A program made the position numbers and the translations under genes. A stretch of 64,000 bases of DNA from Methylomonas fluvii (GTDB taxonomy: Bacteria; Pseudomonadota; Gammaproteobacteria; Methylococcales; Methylomonadaceae): positions 620,001 to 684,000 of the forward strand of contig NZ_JACXST010000003.1 of the NCBI RefSeq assembly GCF_014850975.1, written 5' to 3'. Within the stretch, counting starts at the first letter, position 1. Every line of letters starts with the position of its first letter. The notes under the pieces were generated by a model, which was not told where the DNA came from, did not search any database, and worked only from the letters and a program-made list of their open reading frames with translations. Below, in pieces: positions 46,701-54,698 of the stretch.

Positions 46701-46985
46701 CACATACTCGACCCCCTGAATTTGCTTGAGTAGCACTTCCAGCGGCGTGGTCACGCGCTTTTCCACTTCTTCGCTGCTGGCCCCCGGATAATGCACAAAC
46801 ACATCCATTACCGGCACGATGATTTGCGGATCTTCCTCGCGCGGCGTCAAAGTCAACGCAGCAGCACCCGCCAACAAGGAAATCAGTAAAAACAGCAGCG
46901 ATAAATGCGAGGTGGTGAATAAGCGGACGATGGCGACAGTGAGGCTGTCTTTTTTGGCTTCCACGGTGTTTTTCAACTCGCTCAT
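43710..46985 (-). CDS. RND efflux transporter inner-membrane permease
   Basis: 1,091 residues, the HAE-type RND pump length, with twelve membrane segments and two large periplasmic loops. The transport aspartates are in LILSLGLLVDDPIVDVENI (helix 4), and the porter-domain start is EVEKRVTTPLEVLLKQIQGV. It should act with the membrane fusion protein encoded just upstream (start overlaps that stop) and the TolC-like protein two genes back to export organic compounds across both membranes. Substrate unknown. Confidence 0.9.
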   Translation of the reverse strand: MSELKNTVEAKKDSLTVAIVRLFTTSHLSLLFLLISLLAGAAALTLTPREEDPQIIVPVMDVFVHYPGASSEEVEKRVTTPLEVLLKQIQGVEYVYSASRPGEALVTVRYRVGESIEDSLIKTRDKLQANLDVIPPGVSDWVVKPVEIDDVPILLLSLSMPKANEDIMAVRRIAEELIERLRAIDDVGKSWVIGAAPRQISVYPDPAKLQASGLSLPELQQALAQSNVNLPAGHVNQNNKEILLEAGPYYETPEQLGATILKNVGGRLVYLRDVAQIVDGPQDTDYYTRIGFGPGVEQMQTVGQAGGSLPQVGEERQMATIAIAKRRGSNAVGVAEQVLELTEQLHGTLIPDEVLVTVTRNYGETADHKVNELVMHLSIAILTIIVLLALALGFKESLIVSLAVPMTFAITLLCDLIFGYTINRVTLFALILSLGLLVDDPIVDVENIHRHYKLRKEPPLQALLSAVDEIRPPTILATFAVIMSFVPMFFITGMMGPYMAPMAFNVPIAMLMSLLIAFTVTPWASYKLLKGDYGKDHGPEFRLQETRGFRLYQAIMAPLLHHKAKALWFLLAVFVAFVLSTLMAVTRVVPLKLLPFDNKNELQLVIDMPRGSSLEATNEVAAELGQYLATVNEVSSYQTYVGLASPMDFNGLVRHYYLRQGAYVGDIRIILVDKTRRAQQSHAIALRMRPDIERIGQQYGANLKIVEMPPGPPVLSSVVAEIYGPPEAGYQDLVSVSKQVRAHLQTTEGVVDVDDYVQAPQDQWQFVLDQDKAALLGISNQQVASSLKLAVEGGLAGTLHIASERQPLLITLQYPRAARSSEADLLNLSVKSAKGDLIRLSEIGRFSHELADQTIYHKNLRQVSYVLGEMAGRSPVEAVWDLQDALEQQPLPPGYSAEMAGEGEWKITVDVFRDLGLAFAAAMVMIYILLVGQTGSLGVPLIMMIAIPLTVIGIMPGFWFINLFASDVGQYADPVYFTATAMIGMIALAGIVVRNSIILIDFIENIYRGNPDNSLADAIIEAGATRLNPIFLTAASAVLGSVMIVLDPIFSGLAWSFIFGIIASTLFSLVVIPVVYFLINRDMPKQVTVEE

Positions 46986-48079
46986 TGCCCCAACCCAACG
47001 TTGCTTAAGATGGTTTCACCAACGCGTAGCCCGGATAAAATTTCCACTTGGTCGCCATACTGTTTGCCGGTGCGCACGTGGCGGGTAACCAGTCTTTGCC
47101 CGTCCAGCACTTTGACGGCTTGCAACTGCCCGTAATGCAATACGGCAGCAGATGGGATCATCACCGCCTGTTGTGCGCTAGCGCAGGCCAGTTCCAGCCA
47201 GCCGAATTGACCGTGTTGCAAACCAGGCATGGTGGGTAATTTAATTTTTACCGCCAGGGTGCGGGTTTGCGGATCAATTTCCGGAGCAATCTCGTCGACC
47301 GTCGCCGCCAGCGTTTGCGGCGGCGTATCAAAGCGCACACTCACTGGCATGCCCAATTTAATCGCTGCGGCGCAGTGGCTGGCGATTGCCGCTTCCAGGC
47401 GCAAATCATCAGGTTTGTGCAGCGTGACGACAGCCTGATTGGGCAAGCCCATGTCACCCGGCTCTTGCAAACGCTCACCGACGACCCCGTCAAAAGGCGC
47501 ATAAAGTACGTTTTCGCCGAACATGACTTTACTCTGTTGGGCAGCACTGGCCGCTTGATTGGCCAGAGCCCGCGCGCTTTGCGCTTGCGCCAGCACGGCA
47601 TCGTAATTTTGCCGGGTAGCCGCCTGCTTGTTATAAAGATCGATGATGCGTTTTTCTTCGGCATTGGCTTGCGCGGCCTGCGCTTGAGCCGCTACCTGTG
47701 CTGCATTGGCGGCGTTGTAAGCCGCCCGTAAATCGCGGTCATCAAGGCGGGCGATAACTTGGCCTTTGTTAACTTTATCGCCGGGATTAACCGCGATTTC
47801 CAGGATGCGTGCATTCAATTTAGGAGCGATTTTGGCCGCCAGGCGCGACCTGACGACACCTTGCCAAGACAGCTGATTCTCCGCCGCTTGGGTACCCACG
47901 GTTAAAGTCTTGGCACCAGCAGGTAAACTGCTTTCTGGCAAATTAGTGTTGCCGGGTTGGGTCTTTTTCTCACCGCCCAAAATACCTAATGCAAAAAAGA
48001 TCACCAGCAACAGCGCTGTGATCGCTGCCGCAGGGATAAGCCATCGCGGCGACTGTGATTCAGAAAAGTGTTCGGTCAT
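46982..48079 (-). CDS. RND efflux membrane fusion protein (HlyD/MFP family)
   Basis: About 365 residues from the ATG at 48079, chosen because AAGGAG lies five bases before it; an in-frame start at 48142 lies inside the tolC-like gene. An N-terminal membrane anchor is followed by the lipoyl half-motifs (ILEIAVNPGDKVNKGQVIARL and ENVLYAPFDGVVGERLQEPG) around a helical hairpin rich in Ala/Gln. It joins the RND pump to the outer-membrane channel. The gene overlaps the pump start. Confidence 0.88.
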   Translation of the reverse strand: MTEHFSESQSPRWLIPAAAITALLLVIFFALGILGGEKKTQPGNTNLPESSLPAGAKTLTVGTQAAENQLSWQGVVRSRLAAKIAPKLNARILEIAVNPGDKVNKGQVIARLDDRDLRAAYNAANAAQVAAQAQAAQANAEEKRIIDLYNKQAATRQNYDAVLAQAQSARALANQAASAAQQSKVMFGENVLYAPFDGVVGERLQEPGDMGLPNQAVVTLHKPDDLRLEAAIASHCAAAIKLGMPVSVRFDTPPQTLAATVDEIAPEIDPQTRTLAVKIKLPTMPGLQHGQFGWLELACASAQQAVMIPSAAVLHYGQLQAVKVLDGQRLVTRHVRTGKQYGDQVEILSGLRVGETILSNVGLGQ

Positions 48080-48089
48080 CATGACTCCT

Positions 48090-49427
48090 TTATTGCCAGA
48101 AACCGGTGGCTTGTTTGAGTTCCGCTTCGGCCCGCAAGGCATCGAAACGCGCAGTGATTTGCCGGGTATGCGCCTTATCGCGCGCCACTTCGGCTTCGAT
48201 ATAGCGGGTGACGGTCACCACGCCGGCTTGGCGTTGTTCATTGACTAAACGCAGGGCTTCTTCCGCGGCCTTAACCGCAACGGCGCTCACTTCGGCGCGG
48301 CTTAGCGCGTCTTGTAGCTTGACTTGCGCCGATTTCAGCTGATTTTCAATGCGTAACCGGGTTTGCTTGGCCGCCTCTTGGGCGGCGGTTAATTCGTGCT
48401 CGGCTTTTTTGATTCTTTCTTGCGTTGCAAAGCCGGAAAACACATCCACCTCCACCATCACGCCGGCGGTGACGTTATCGCGATTGCTGCTGAACGCCAG
48501 ATCTTTACTGTCGGAACCGTAACTCACAAAAGCGTCGGCGCGGGGTAAGTGGGCGGCTTGGGCCACGTCAAGCTGACGTTCGGCCATCGCCACGCGCTTC
48601 TTGGCGGCTTGCAGTTCAGGATGGTTACTCAACGCCTGATTGAGCAATTCGTCAAACACTGCCGGACTGCCTGGCAAGGCGGCCTGCCGGGTTTGATCGA
48701 TCACAAAAGGCGCGTCAACCGACAAACCCAACAAGGTTTTCAACATACTCTGTGCCAGTTCAATGGCATTGGCGGCTTGGATTTCCGCGTCTTTGGCTTC
48801 GGCCAACTGCACTTCCAAGGACAACACATCGGATTTTAAGACGGTGCCGGCATCGAAGCGAATCCGCGAGTGATCCAGCTCGCTCTGCACCGCAGTAATG
48901 GATCGTTGACTAATCTCATGGGCTTCCATCGCGGCCAACTCGCCGTAATAGGCAGCCGTGACATTATTCACCAACTGATTGCGGGTCGCGGCCTTTTCCA
49001 GTTCCGAGGTTTCGACATTCAGTTCCGCCGCCTGTTTGCGGTAATAATCTTGCCCGCCACGAAATAGCGAATAGCTTGCCGTCACTTGCGGCCGATAGTT
49101 ATCAACACCGCCGGGATGATTGAAGTCGTTGCCGGCAAAGCTGAGCCGACGCTGGGCGATGATCATCGCAAAGGCTTGCGCCGGATTATCGCTGTGCTGG
49201 TAAGACAAGCTGGCTTTAATCTGCGGGTAGAAGCTGGCTAAGGACTCGCCCAATTGCGCATTGGCCTGCTCGATGCGGGCTTGCATCATGCCCAACTCCG
49301 GATTATTCGCCAAGGCGGTGTCAATAGCTTGCTCCAGGCTGTATTGGCTGGGCTCTGCCTGTGCAAAGACCGCAGCCAAAACCAGCATCAGGGCGACCGA
49401 TACCCGCCAAAAATATCTATGTGTCAT
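48090..49427 (-). CDS. TolC-family outer membrane protein of the RND operon
   Basis: 445 residues with a signal peptide (about 1-24, ending AQA). The paired TolC motifs are SLEQAIDTALANNPELGMM and RFDAGTVLKSDVLSLEVQLA, then in the second half QRQAGVVTVTRYIEAEVAR. First gene of the operon (TolC-like, MFP, RND pump). Confidence 0.87.
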   Translation of the reverse strand: MTHRYFWRVSVALMLVLAAVFAQAEPSQYSLEQAIDTALANNPELGMMQARIEQANAQLGESLASFYPQIKASLSYQHSDNPAQAFAMIIAQRRLSFAGNDFNHPGGVDNYRPQVTASYSLFRGGQDYYRKQAAELNVETSELEKAATRNQLVNNVTAAYYGELAAMEAHEISQRSITAVQSELDHSRIRFDAGTVLKSDVLSLEVQLAEAKDAEIQAANAIELAQSMLKTLLGLSVDAPFVIDQTRQAALPGSPAVFDELLNQALSNHPELQAAKKRVAMAERQLDVAQAAHLPRADAFVSYGSDSKDLAFSSNRDNVTAGVMVEVDVFSGFATQERIKKAEHELTAAQEAAKQTRLRIENQLKSAQVKLQDALSRAEVSAVAVKAAEEALRLVNEQRQAGVVTVTRYIEAEVARDKAHTRQITARFDALRAEAELKQATGFWQ

Positions 49428-49466
49428 TGAGTAATCTGCATTCAGTTAGAGCAAACGGGGTAACAC

Positions 49467-49507
49467 GTCAACAGCGGCGATATTAATTGAATACCACCGC
49501 TGTTGAC
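49467..49507 (-). terminator. Perfect 11-bp inverted repeat downstream of sqr
   Basis: GTCAACAGCGG (49467-49477) and CCGCTGTTGAC (49497-49507) pair perfectly, just past the sqr stop and before the efflux operon start. It may end the cyd-sqr transcript or bind a regulator of the efflux operon; no T-run follows. Confidence 0.5.
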
Positions 49508-49514
49508 ATCTGTC

Positions 49515-50786
49515 TTAGCCTTTCAAGCGCATGATGCCGAACATTTTCAGCGTCAAACGCTCGTAGTAAGGCTCGCTTATACCCTTACGCACTTTGCGCA
49601 TAAAGTATTTTTCGTAACCAATTTTAGCTAAATGCACCCATTTGCCACTGGAAGCCCACTGCACGTTACGCGGTGGAATTTGCGGCATGGCCAGGAACGC
49701 GACGCCCGAATCACCGAAATCCGCCAAACATAATGCATTCCAGGTGCCTTTTTCCTTGGGCTGCTTGCCATCCAGTTCGGCACGAATATTATGCGCGGTG
49801 GCGGTGACCATCGATTCGATCATATAACCGGTTTTGGGGGTACCGGTCGGTACTGGCGTTTGTTCCAGCGGTGGAATGGCGATGCAAACCCCGATTGAAT
49901 AGACGTTTTTAAAGGTTGGGTTACGTTGATTTTCGTCAACGATGACAAAACCGCGCGGATTAACCAACTTTTCGATACCGGTCAACGCGTCCACACCTTT
50001 AAAAGCGGGCAGAATCATGCTGTGTTTGAACGGCAATTCGTGCTTTTTCTTTTCCTGGCCGTTTTCATCCACTTCCGTGACATACATCATGCCGGCTTCG
50101 ATTTTGTCGATTTTGGCATTGCAAATCCAATTGATACTTTTATTGCGCAATTCGCTTTCCAGCATGCCTTTGGTGTCGCCGACGCCGCCCAAGCCCAGAT
50201 GGCCGATGTAAGGTTCCGAGGTGACATAGGTCATTTTCACTTTGTCGCGAATTTTACGCTGGCGTAGATCGGTTTCCGCGATAAACATGTATTCGTAAGC
50301 CGGACCGAAGCATGAAGCGCCTTGCGCGGCGCCAACGATAATCGGACCGGGATCTTCGACGAATTTATTCCAGTTTTCCCCTGCTTCGCCGGCATGATCG
50401 ACGTGGCACACCGACTGCGTGTGTCCGTCCGGCCCCAAACCCGGGACTTCATCGAATGCCAGTTTTGGACCGGTGGCGATGATCAGAAAATCATAATCAA
50501 CCACTTCGCCATCGGCTAATTCGACTTGATTGTTTTCAGGATGAAAGCGGGTGACTTTTTTCTGAATAAAGCCGATTTTCTTTTTCTTGAACATCGGTGC
50601 CAATTCCACTTTCAGGTCTTCCGGCTTACGCCAGTTGACAGCCACCCAAGGATTGGACGGGACAAAATGAAAAGTCGGGGTATCGGCGATCACCACCACC
50701 TCGTCTTCCTTCCGAGCGTTTTCTTTCATTTCCAAAGCCATCGGGATACCGCCGATGCCTGCGCCTACGATTACGATTTTTGCCAT
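49515..50786 (-). CDS. sqr: Sulfide:quinone oxidoreductase
   Basis: 423 residues. The FAD-binding GAGIGGIPMALEMKENA opens the protein and a second nucleotide site IIATGPKLAFDEVPG follows. The catalytic cysteines are expected in GAAQGASCFGPAYEYMF and in SIGVCIAIPPLEQTPVPTG, the latter highly typical of SQR. A third cysteine lies in CHVDHAGEAGENW. The enzyme oxidises sulfide and passes electrons to quinone at the membrane surface; the amphipathic C-terminus fits. It is the last gene of the cyd operon, so its electrons can go straight to cytochrome bd. Confidence 0.9.
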   Translation of the reverse strand: MAKIVIVGAGIGGIPMALEMKENARKEDEVVVIADTPTFHFVPSNPWVAVNWRKPEDLKVELAPMFKKKKIGFIQKKVTRFHPENNQVELADGEVVDYDFLIIATGPKLAFDEVPGLGPDGHTQSVCHVDHAGEAGENWNKFVEDPGPIIVGAAQGASCFGPAYEYMFIAETDLRQRKIRDKVKMTYVTSEPYIGHLGLGGVGDTKGMLESELRNKSINWICNAKIDKIEAGMMYVTEVDENGQEKKKHELPFKHSMILPAFKGVDALTGIEKLVNPRGFVIVDENQRNPTFKNVYSIGVCIAIPPLEQTPVPTGTPKTGYMIESMVTATAHNIRAELDGKQPKEKGTWNALCLADFGDSGVAFLAMPQIPPRNVQWASSGKWVHLAKIGYEKYFMRKVRKGISEPYYERLTLKMFGIMRLKG

Positions 50787-50828
50787 GATGTAACTCCTTC
50801 AGGATAGATAAATTATGGTGTGCCGGTG

Positions 50829-51041
50829 TTATTGGCAGCTTTGTTTTATGCCCAATTTTTTCAAAATCATTTCCAGCGGGCAGAATCGGGTAAAACCGCT
50901 TTGAAATAAGTTGGCACCGACAAATGCGGTAAACCAAAGCCAGTTGCTGGACTGAAATAGCGGGCTGCCTTCCACCCCCAAACTCAACGAAAGCAACACA
51001 AACAAGCCGGCAACGATGCGGACAATACGTTCGGTGCTCAT
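50829..51041 (-). CDS. DUF2892 inner-membrane protein
   Basis: 70 residues from the ATG at 51041 (GAGAGG before it). Two hydrophobic segments surround ANLFQSGFTRFCPLEMILKK, the DUF2892 pattern (F-x4-CP). The family is often linked with rhodaneses and sulfur handling, as in YgaP. The start overlaps the cydX stop (TCATGA on the plus strand), so the gene is co-translated with the oxidase genes. Confidence 0.82.
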   Translation of the reverse strand: MSTERIVRIVAGLFVLLSLSLGVEGSPLFQSSNWLWFTAFVGANLFQSGFTRFCPLEMILKKLGIKQSCQ

Positions 51042-51193
51042 GACATCCTCTCTTTGCTGCGTTGCGCCAAGCTCTCGCACGATTGATCGATGCCATGATG
51101 GTCGATGTCGCACACCGATTCCAGCCACATGGCGTTGATGATGGCAAAGGACGCCGCGAAACCGACGCCGAGTATCCAAGCGAAATACCACAT
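51038..51193 (-). CDS. cydX: Cytochrome bd small subunit CydX
   Basis: 51 residues. The start MWYFAWILGVGFAASFAIIN and then AMWLE match the single-helix CydX/YbgT subunit that stabilises cytochrome bd haems. The C-terminal extension (ESVCDIDHHGIDQSCESLAQ) is longer than in E. coli. It lies between cydB and the DUF2892 gene, and its stop overlaps the next start. Confidence 0.9.
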   Translation of the reverse strand: MWYFAWILGVGFAASFAIINAMWLESVCDIDHHGIDQSCESLAQRSKERMS

Positions 51194-51204
51194 GATGTGT
51201 CTCC

Positions 51205-52344
51205 TTAATAAAGTGTGTGACTGTCTTTAAGCACAGCCGCTTCGGTCACGCTGCCCCACATCACCCGGTATACAAAGCGGGTGTACAGCAGCACGATGGG
51301 CAGAAAAATAATGGTGATCCAAAACCCCAGCAATAAAGTGTTGTGACTGGAGGTACCGTCCCACAAAGTCAGGCTGGAACCCGGCGCGGTCGATGAAATC
51401 AGCAGGAAGGGAAACAAACCAAAACCAACAGTCAGTGCCACACCAGCAATGCCCAGACTACTGAGTACGAATGCCCCCATCCTGGACTCGCCCTGGCCTA
51501 ACCGCCAAGCCAAAGCAATACCGACAAATGCCGTCAGCGGCGCCAACCACATCCAGGGGTAACTCATAAAATGCGTCAACCAAGAAGCGCCACGCGCAAC
51601 CACGGTTTTATGCAACGGATTAGACGGCGCATCTGTAGCCGCCATTTGGGTAATTTCCGGGCGATCAATACCGACGAACACCCAAATGGTGATCGCAGTC
51701 AATGCAAACAGCAGCATCGGCCCCAGGGCATTCACGGTATTGATAGCGCGGTCATGAATTACGCCTTCGCTACGCCATTTCAGAAATAATGCGCCATGGA
51801 AAGTAGTTAGCAAAAGGCCGGTGAACCCACACAATAAGGCAAACGGACTCAACAGCGCCCAAAACGAACCGTCGTAAAACGAGCGTAGATCTTGGTCGAA
51901 ATGGAACGGCAAGCCCAGAAGCAAATTGCCCACCAACACACCGAGCAGAATCGGCGGCAAGCTGCTGCCGATGAACAAGCTCCAGTCCCAACTGGTGCGC
52001 CAACGCGGGTCTTCGATCTTGCTACGGTAATCAAACGCCGCAGGCCGAAAGAACAAGGAAAACAACACCAACAGCATCGCCGCATACAGCCCGGAAAACA
52101 GCGTGGCATACACCGCCGGCCAAATCGCGAATATCGCGCCGCCCAACAGCACTAACCAAACTTGGTTACCTTCCCAGGTAGCGCCGACGGTGTTGATAAT
52201 CACCCGGCGCTCCACGTCGGATTTACCGATAAACGGCAGCAAAGTACCCACCCCGAAATCAAAGCCTTCGGTCAATGCGAAGGCAATGCCGACGATACCG
52301 ATAAAGACCCACCAAATCAGGCGGATGGTTTCATAATCAAACAT
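51205..52344 (-). CDS. cydB: Cytochrome bd ubiquinol oxidase subunit II
   Basis: 379 residues with about eight membrane helices. Conserved stretches are LIWWVFIGIVGIAFALTEGFDFGVG at the start (key EGFDFGVG), NTVGATWEGNQVWLV and MFSGLYAAM-like ATLFSGLYAAMLLVLFSLFFRP. It pairs with CydA to reduce oxygen. The length and family order place it as the second core gene. Confidence 0.95.
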   Translation of the reverse strand: MFDYETIRLIWWVFIGIVGIAFALTEGFDFGVGTLLPFIGKSDVERRVIINTVGATWEGNQVWLVLLGGAIFAIWPAVYATLFSGLYAAMLLVLFSLFFRPAAFDYRSKIEDPRWRTSWDWSLFIGSSLPPILLGVLVGNLLLGLPFHFDQDLRSFYDGSFWALLSPFALLCGFTGLLLTTFHGALFLKWRSEGVIHDRAINTVNALGPMLLFALTAITIWVFVGIDRPEITQMAATDAPSNPLHKTVVARGASWLTHFMSYPWMWLAPLTAFVGIALAWRLGQGESRMGAFVLSSLGIAGVALTVGFGLFPFLLISSTAPGSSLTLWDGTSSHNTLLLGFWITIIFLPIVLLYTRFVYRVMWGSVTEAAVLKDSHTLY

Positions 52345-52368
52345 AATGAACTCCTGTTGACGAATGGA

Positions 52369-53919
52369 TTAGGCGGCTTGCTGTTCGAGACAATAGCGGC
52401 CGGTATGCAAGCTGCTGGGGCCGAGACGGACGTATTTCAGCATCAGATACATCTCGATGATCAGCAATATCGTATAGAACAAGGCAAAGCCGCCGATACT
52501 GAACCAGAGCTGCCCGGCGCTGAGGCTGGAAACGCTCATATGGGTAGGCAACACGCCAGAGATGGTCCAGGGTTGGCGGCCGACTTCGGCGACAAACCAT
52601 CCGGTTTCGGCGGCAATCCACGGTAAGGGGATGCACCACACCGCCATGCGCAACAGCCAGCGTTTTTGATCGGCAACGCGGGTAGCGCAGTAGTAAAACG
52701 TCATCGCAAAGATGAACAGCATGATAAAGCCGCAAGCCACCATGATGCGGAAGGTCCAGAATAGCGGCGCCACTTTGGGGATGGTGTCGTTGGCCGCTTT
52801 TTGGATGGTCGCGGCGTCGGCGTCGGTGACCTTGTCGGTGTATTTTTTCAGCAATAAACCGTAACCGAGATCGGCTTTGTGGGCGTCGAACGCTGCCTTG
52901 GCGCTTAGATCACCGCCGCGCAGTTTTTGCAAATTGTCGTAAGCCACCATGCCGCTTTCGATCCGCACCACACTCTCTTCACGCAAATCTTTAAGACCTT
53001 TGACGTCCTCATCGATGGAGCGCGTCGCTATCAGACCCAGCACGTAAGGGAGTTTTAGCGCCATATCGGTTTTCTGATTGTCCTGATCCGGCAAGCCGAA
53101 CACGGTAAAACCGGCGGGTGCGGGGTGGGTATCCCATTCGGCTTCAATGGCGGCGAGCTTCATTTTTTGGGTTTCGCCGGAGGTGTAACCGCTTTCGTCA
53201 CCCAACACGATCACAGATAAAATCGAAGCCAATCCAAAAGCCGACGCAATGGAAAACGAGCGTCTGGCGAAGCCGATGTCACGCTTATTGAGTAAATACC
53301 AGGAGCTGATGCCCAGCACGAACATCGAGCCGGTGACATAACCCGCCGCCACGGTGTGCACGAATTTGACCTGCGCGACCGGGTTGAAAAACACATCAGC
53401 AAAGCTAGTCATCTCCATACGCAGCGTTTCGTAGTTAAACGCCGCACCCACCGGATACTGCATCCAGCCGTTGGCGATTAATATCCATAACGCCGACAGA
53501 CTGGTGCCCACCGCCAGCAGCCACGTCACCACCAAATGCTGAACCCGGCTCAACCGGTCCCAACCGAAGAAAAACAGACCCACAAAGGTCGATTCCAGGA
53601 AGAACGCCATCCAACCTTCCGCAGCCAGTAAGGGCCCGAAGATATCGCCGACGTAATGCGAGTAGTAAGCCCAGTTGGTGCCGAACTGAAACTCTAGCGT
53701 CAAACCGGTGGTGACACCCATAGCAAAGTTGATGCCAAACAACTTGCCCCAAAATTTGACCATGTCCTTGTACACCTCTTTGCCGGTCATCACGTAGACC
53801 GACTCCATGATGCCGAGGATAAAGGTCATACCCAGGGTCAAGGGCACAAACAGAAAATGATACAGCGCGGTTAGCCCGAACTGCATGCGAGACAGCATGA
53901 CTATATCGTCACCGAACAT
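52369..53919 (-). CDS. cydA: Cytochrome bd ubiquinol oxidase subunit I
   Basis: 516 residues from the ATG at 53919 (GGAG eight bases before it); an upstream frame from 53985 runs through cydP. The axial haem ligand and quinol-site region is MLSRMQFGLTALYHFLFVPL, followed by the first histidine helix and FGTNWAYYSHYVGDIFG. A Q-loop-like stretch runs over about residues 250-360, and the GWFVAEVGRQPW block near the C-terminus is a CydA hallmark. The oxidase has high oxygen affinity and is known to tolerate sulfide and NO, consistent with sqr in the same operon. Confidence 0.95.
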   Translation of the reverse strand: MFGDDIVMLSRMQFGLTALYHFLFVPLTLGMTFILGIMESVYVMTGKEVYKDMVKFWGKLFGINFAMGVTTGLTLEFQFGTNWAYYSHYVGDIFGPLLAAEGWMAFFLESTFVGLFFFGWDRLSRVQHLVVTWLLAVGTSLSALWILIANGWMQYPVGAAFNYETLRMEMTSFADVFFNPVAQVKFVHTVAAGYVTGSMFVLGISSWYLLNKRDIGFARRSFSIASAFGLASILSVIVLGDESGYTSGETQKMKLAAIEAEWDTHPAPAGFTVFGLPDQDNQKTDMALKLPYVLGLIATRSIDEDVKGLKDLREESVVRIESGMVAYDNLQKLRGGDLSAKAAFDAHKADLGYGLLLKKYTDKVTDADAATIQKAANDTIPKVAPLFWTFRIMVACGFIMLFIFAMTFYYCATRVADQKRWLLRMAVWCIPLPWIAAETGWFVAEVGRQPWTISGVLPTHMSVSSLSAGQLWFSIGGFALFYTILLIIEMYLMLKYVRLGPSSLHTGRYCLEQQAA

Positions 53920-54145
53920 GGCGAGACTCCTGGGTGGATGGGGAAGAAACGGGATTAGTGGCGCCAGGTTTAGCCGGCAAAGCAAAGTGCGCGGCGATGT
54001 CCGGTTTGGCGACTGGGCGCTCTTGCCAGCGGAAAATCAGAAACCAGAGGCCGGTAAGTAGAATCACTTTTATCAATAGCGCTACGGCTATTTCCCAGCG
54101 TAGTAAGCCGGATTTCGGTATCTCAGTGTGGGTAGTATCTGTCAT
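53909..54145 (-). CDS. cydP: Cytochrome bd-associated small protein CydP
   Basis: 78 residues. AGGAGG precedes the ATG at 54145. A single membrane helix lies at about residues 18-37 (EIAVALLIKVILLTGLWFLIF) after a basic stretch, the CydP pattern. First gene of the cyd-sqr operon; its end overlaps the cydA start. Confidence 0.8.
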   Translation of the reverse strand: MTDTTHTEIPKSGLLRWEIAVALLIKVILLTGLWFLIFRWQERPVAKPDIAAHFALPAKPGATNPVSSPSTQESRHVR

Positions 54146-54280
54146 AGCCGCCTCCTGGTTTATTGGCAGGCTCCTTAAATTCGCTGGCGTCGTGATTCCA
54201 GAGCTCGAGGTATCAGTTTCTGAGAGTTGACCGAAAAACATACGCACTTCACAAATATCATTAATCAATAATATTTCTAT

Positions 54281-54298
54281 ATCAATTTGCGTGCCAAA
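54281..54298 (-). promoter_or_regulatory. Sigma-54 (-24/-12) promoter for the cyd-sqr operon
   Basis: On the minus strand TTTGGCACGCAAATTGAT contains TGGCACG-N4-TTGAT. The -24 part matches TGGCACG perfectly, and the -12 part differs in one base (A for C) from TTGCW. It lies about 135-150 bases before the cydP ATG. Transcription by sigma-54 polymerase with an activator bound upstream is inferred. Confidence 0.55.
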
Positions 54299-54360
54299 CG
54301 TAATTTCTCCGATTAATCAAGGTGGGTAAGGGCTGATCAGCTATGGATCGATGCAAAAAC

Positions 54361-54418
54361 ATGTTTCAACATGAAACATTGAAACGATATCCAGGAAGTT
54401 GAAACAAAAATGAAACAT
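54361..54418. promoter_or_regulatory. Palindromic activator-like site and repeated TGAAAC half-sites
   Basis: ATGTTTCAACATGAAACAT (54361-54379) is an inverted repeat of two 8-base arms with a three-base spacer. Further TGAAAC half-sites follow at about 54379-54385, 54400-54405 and 54411-54416. The palindrome centre is about 75 bases upstream of the -24 box, the usual enhancer distance for sigma-54 activators. The protein that binds is unknown. Confidence 0.5.
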
Positions 54419-54698
54419 GACGTGCCGATTCTGCAACAGCCTCCTGCTTTGATAACTCGACGCGCTAAATGCCGGCGCTCCAGGGAACACCGGAGTCTAA
54501 GAGCTTAAAGGGATTCCAGCCTTCGCCGGAACGACGATTTCAGAAAATTTAAAAGAGGATCAACCCGGCCCTATTTATCACCGGTATTCCGTTCGAGCTG
54601 AGCACGTCGAAACTCAGGCGAGTGTGCCCTTCGACAGGGCGAACGGCATTTAAGGGCCGGGTTTATACTATGCGACTGGCAATTCGGTACGTCTTTTA
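54419..54698. other. Intergenic stretch between the cyd control region and tpm
   Basis: Holds palindromic repeat copy 3 at its right end (54562-54664). No gene seen in the remainder. Confidence 0.55.
54562..54664. repeat. Dispersed palindromic repeat, copy 3
   Basis: Full-length form starting CAACCCGGCCC and ending GGGCCGGGTTT, with inner CGTTCGAGCTGAGCACGTCG and CCCTTCGACAGGGCGAACGG. Terminal and internal arms pair. Confidence 0.7.

Noticed and set aside
54250-54290. Possible FNR box (TTGAT-N4-ATCAA) before the cyd operon
   Set aside because: Segments such as TTGATTAATGAT look promising but the second half-site does not match; the sigma-54 site is the better supported signal.
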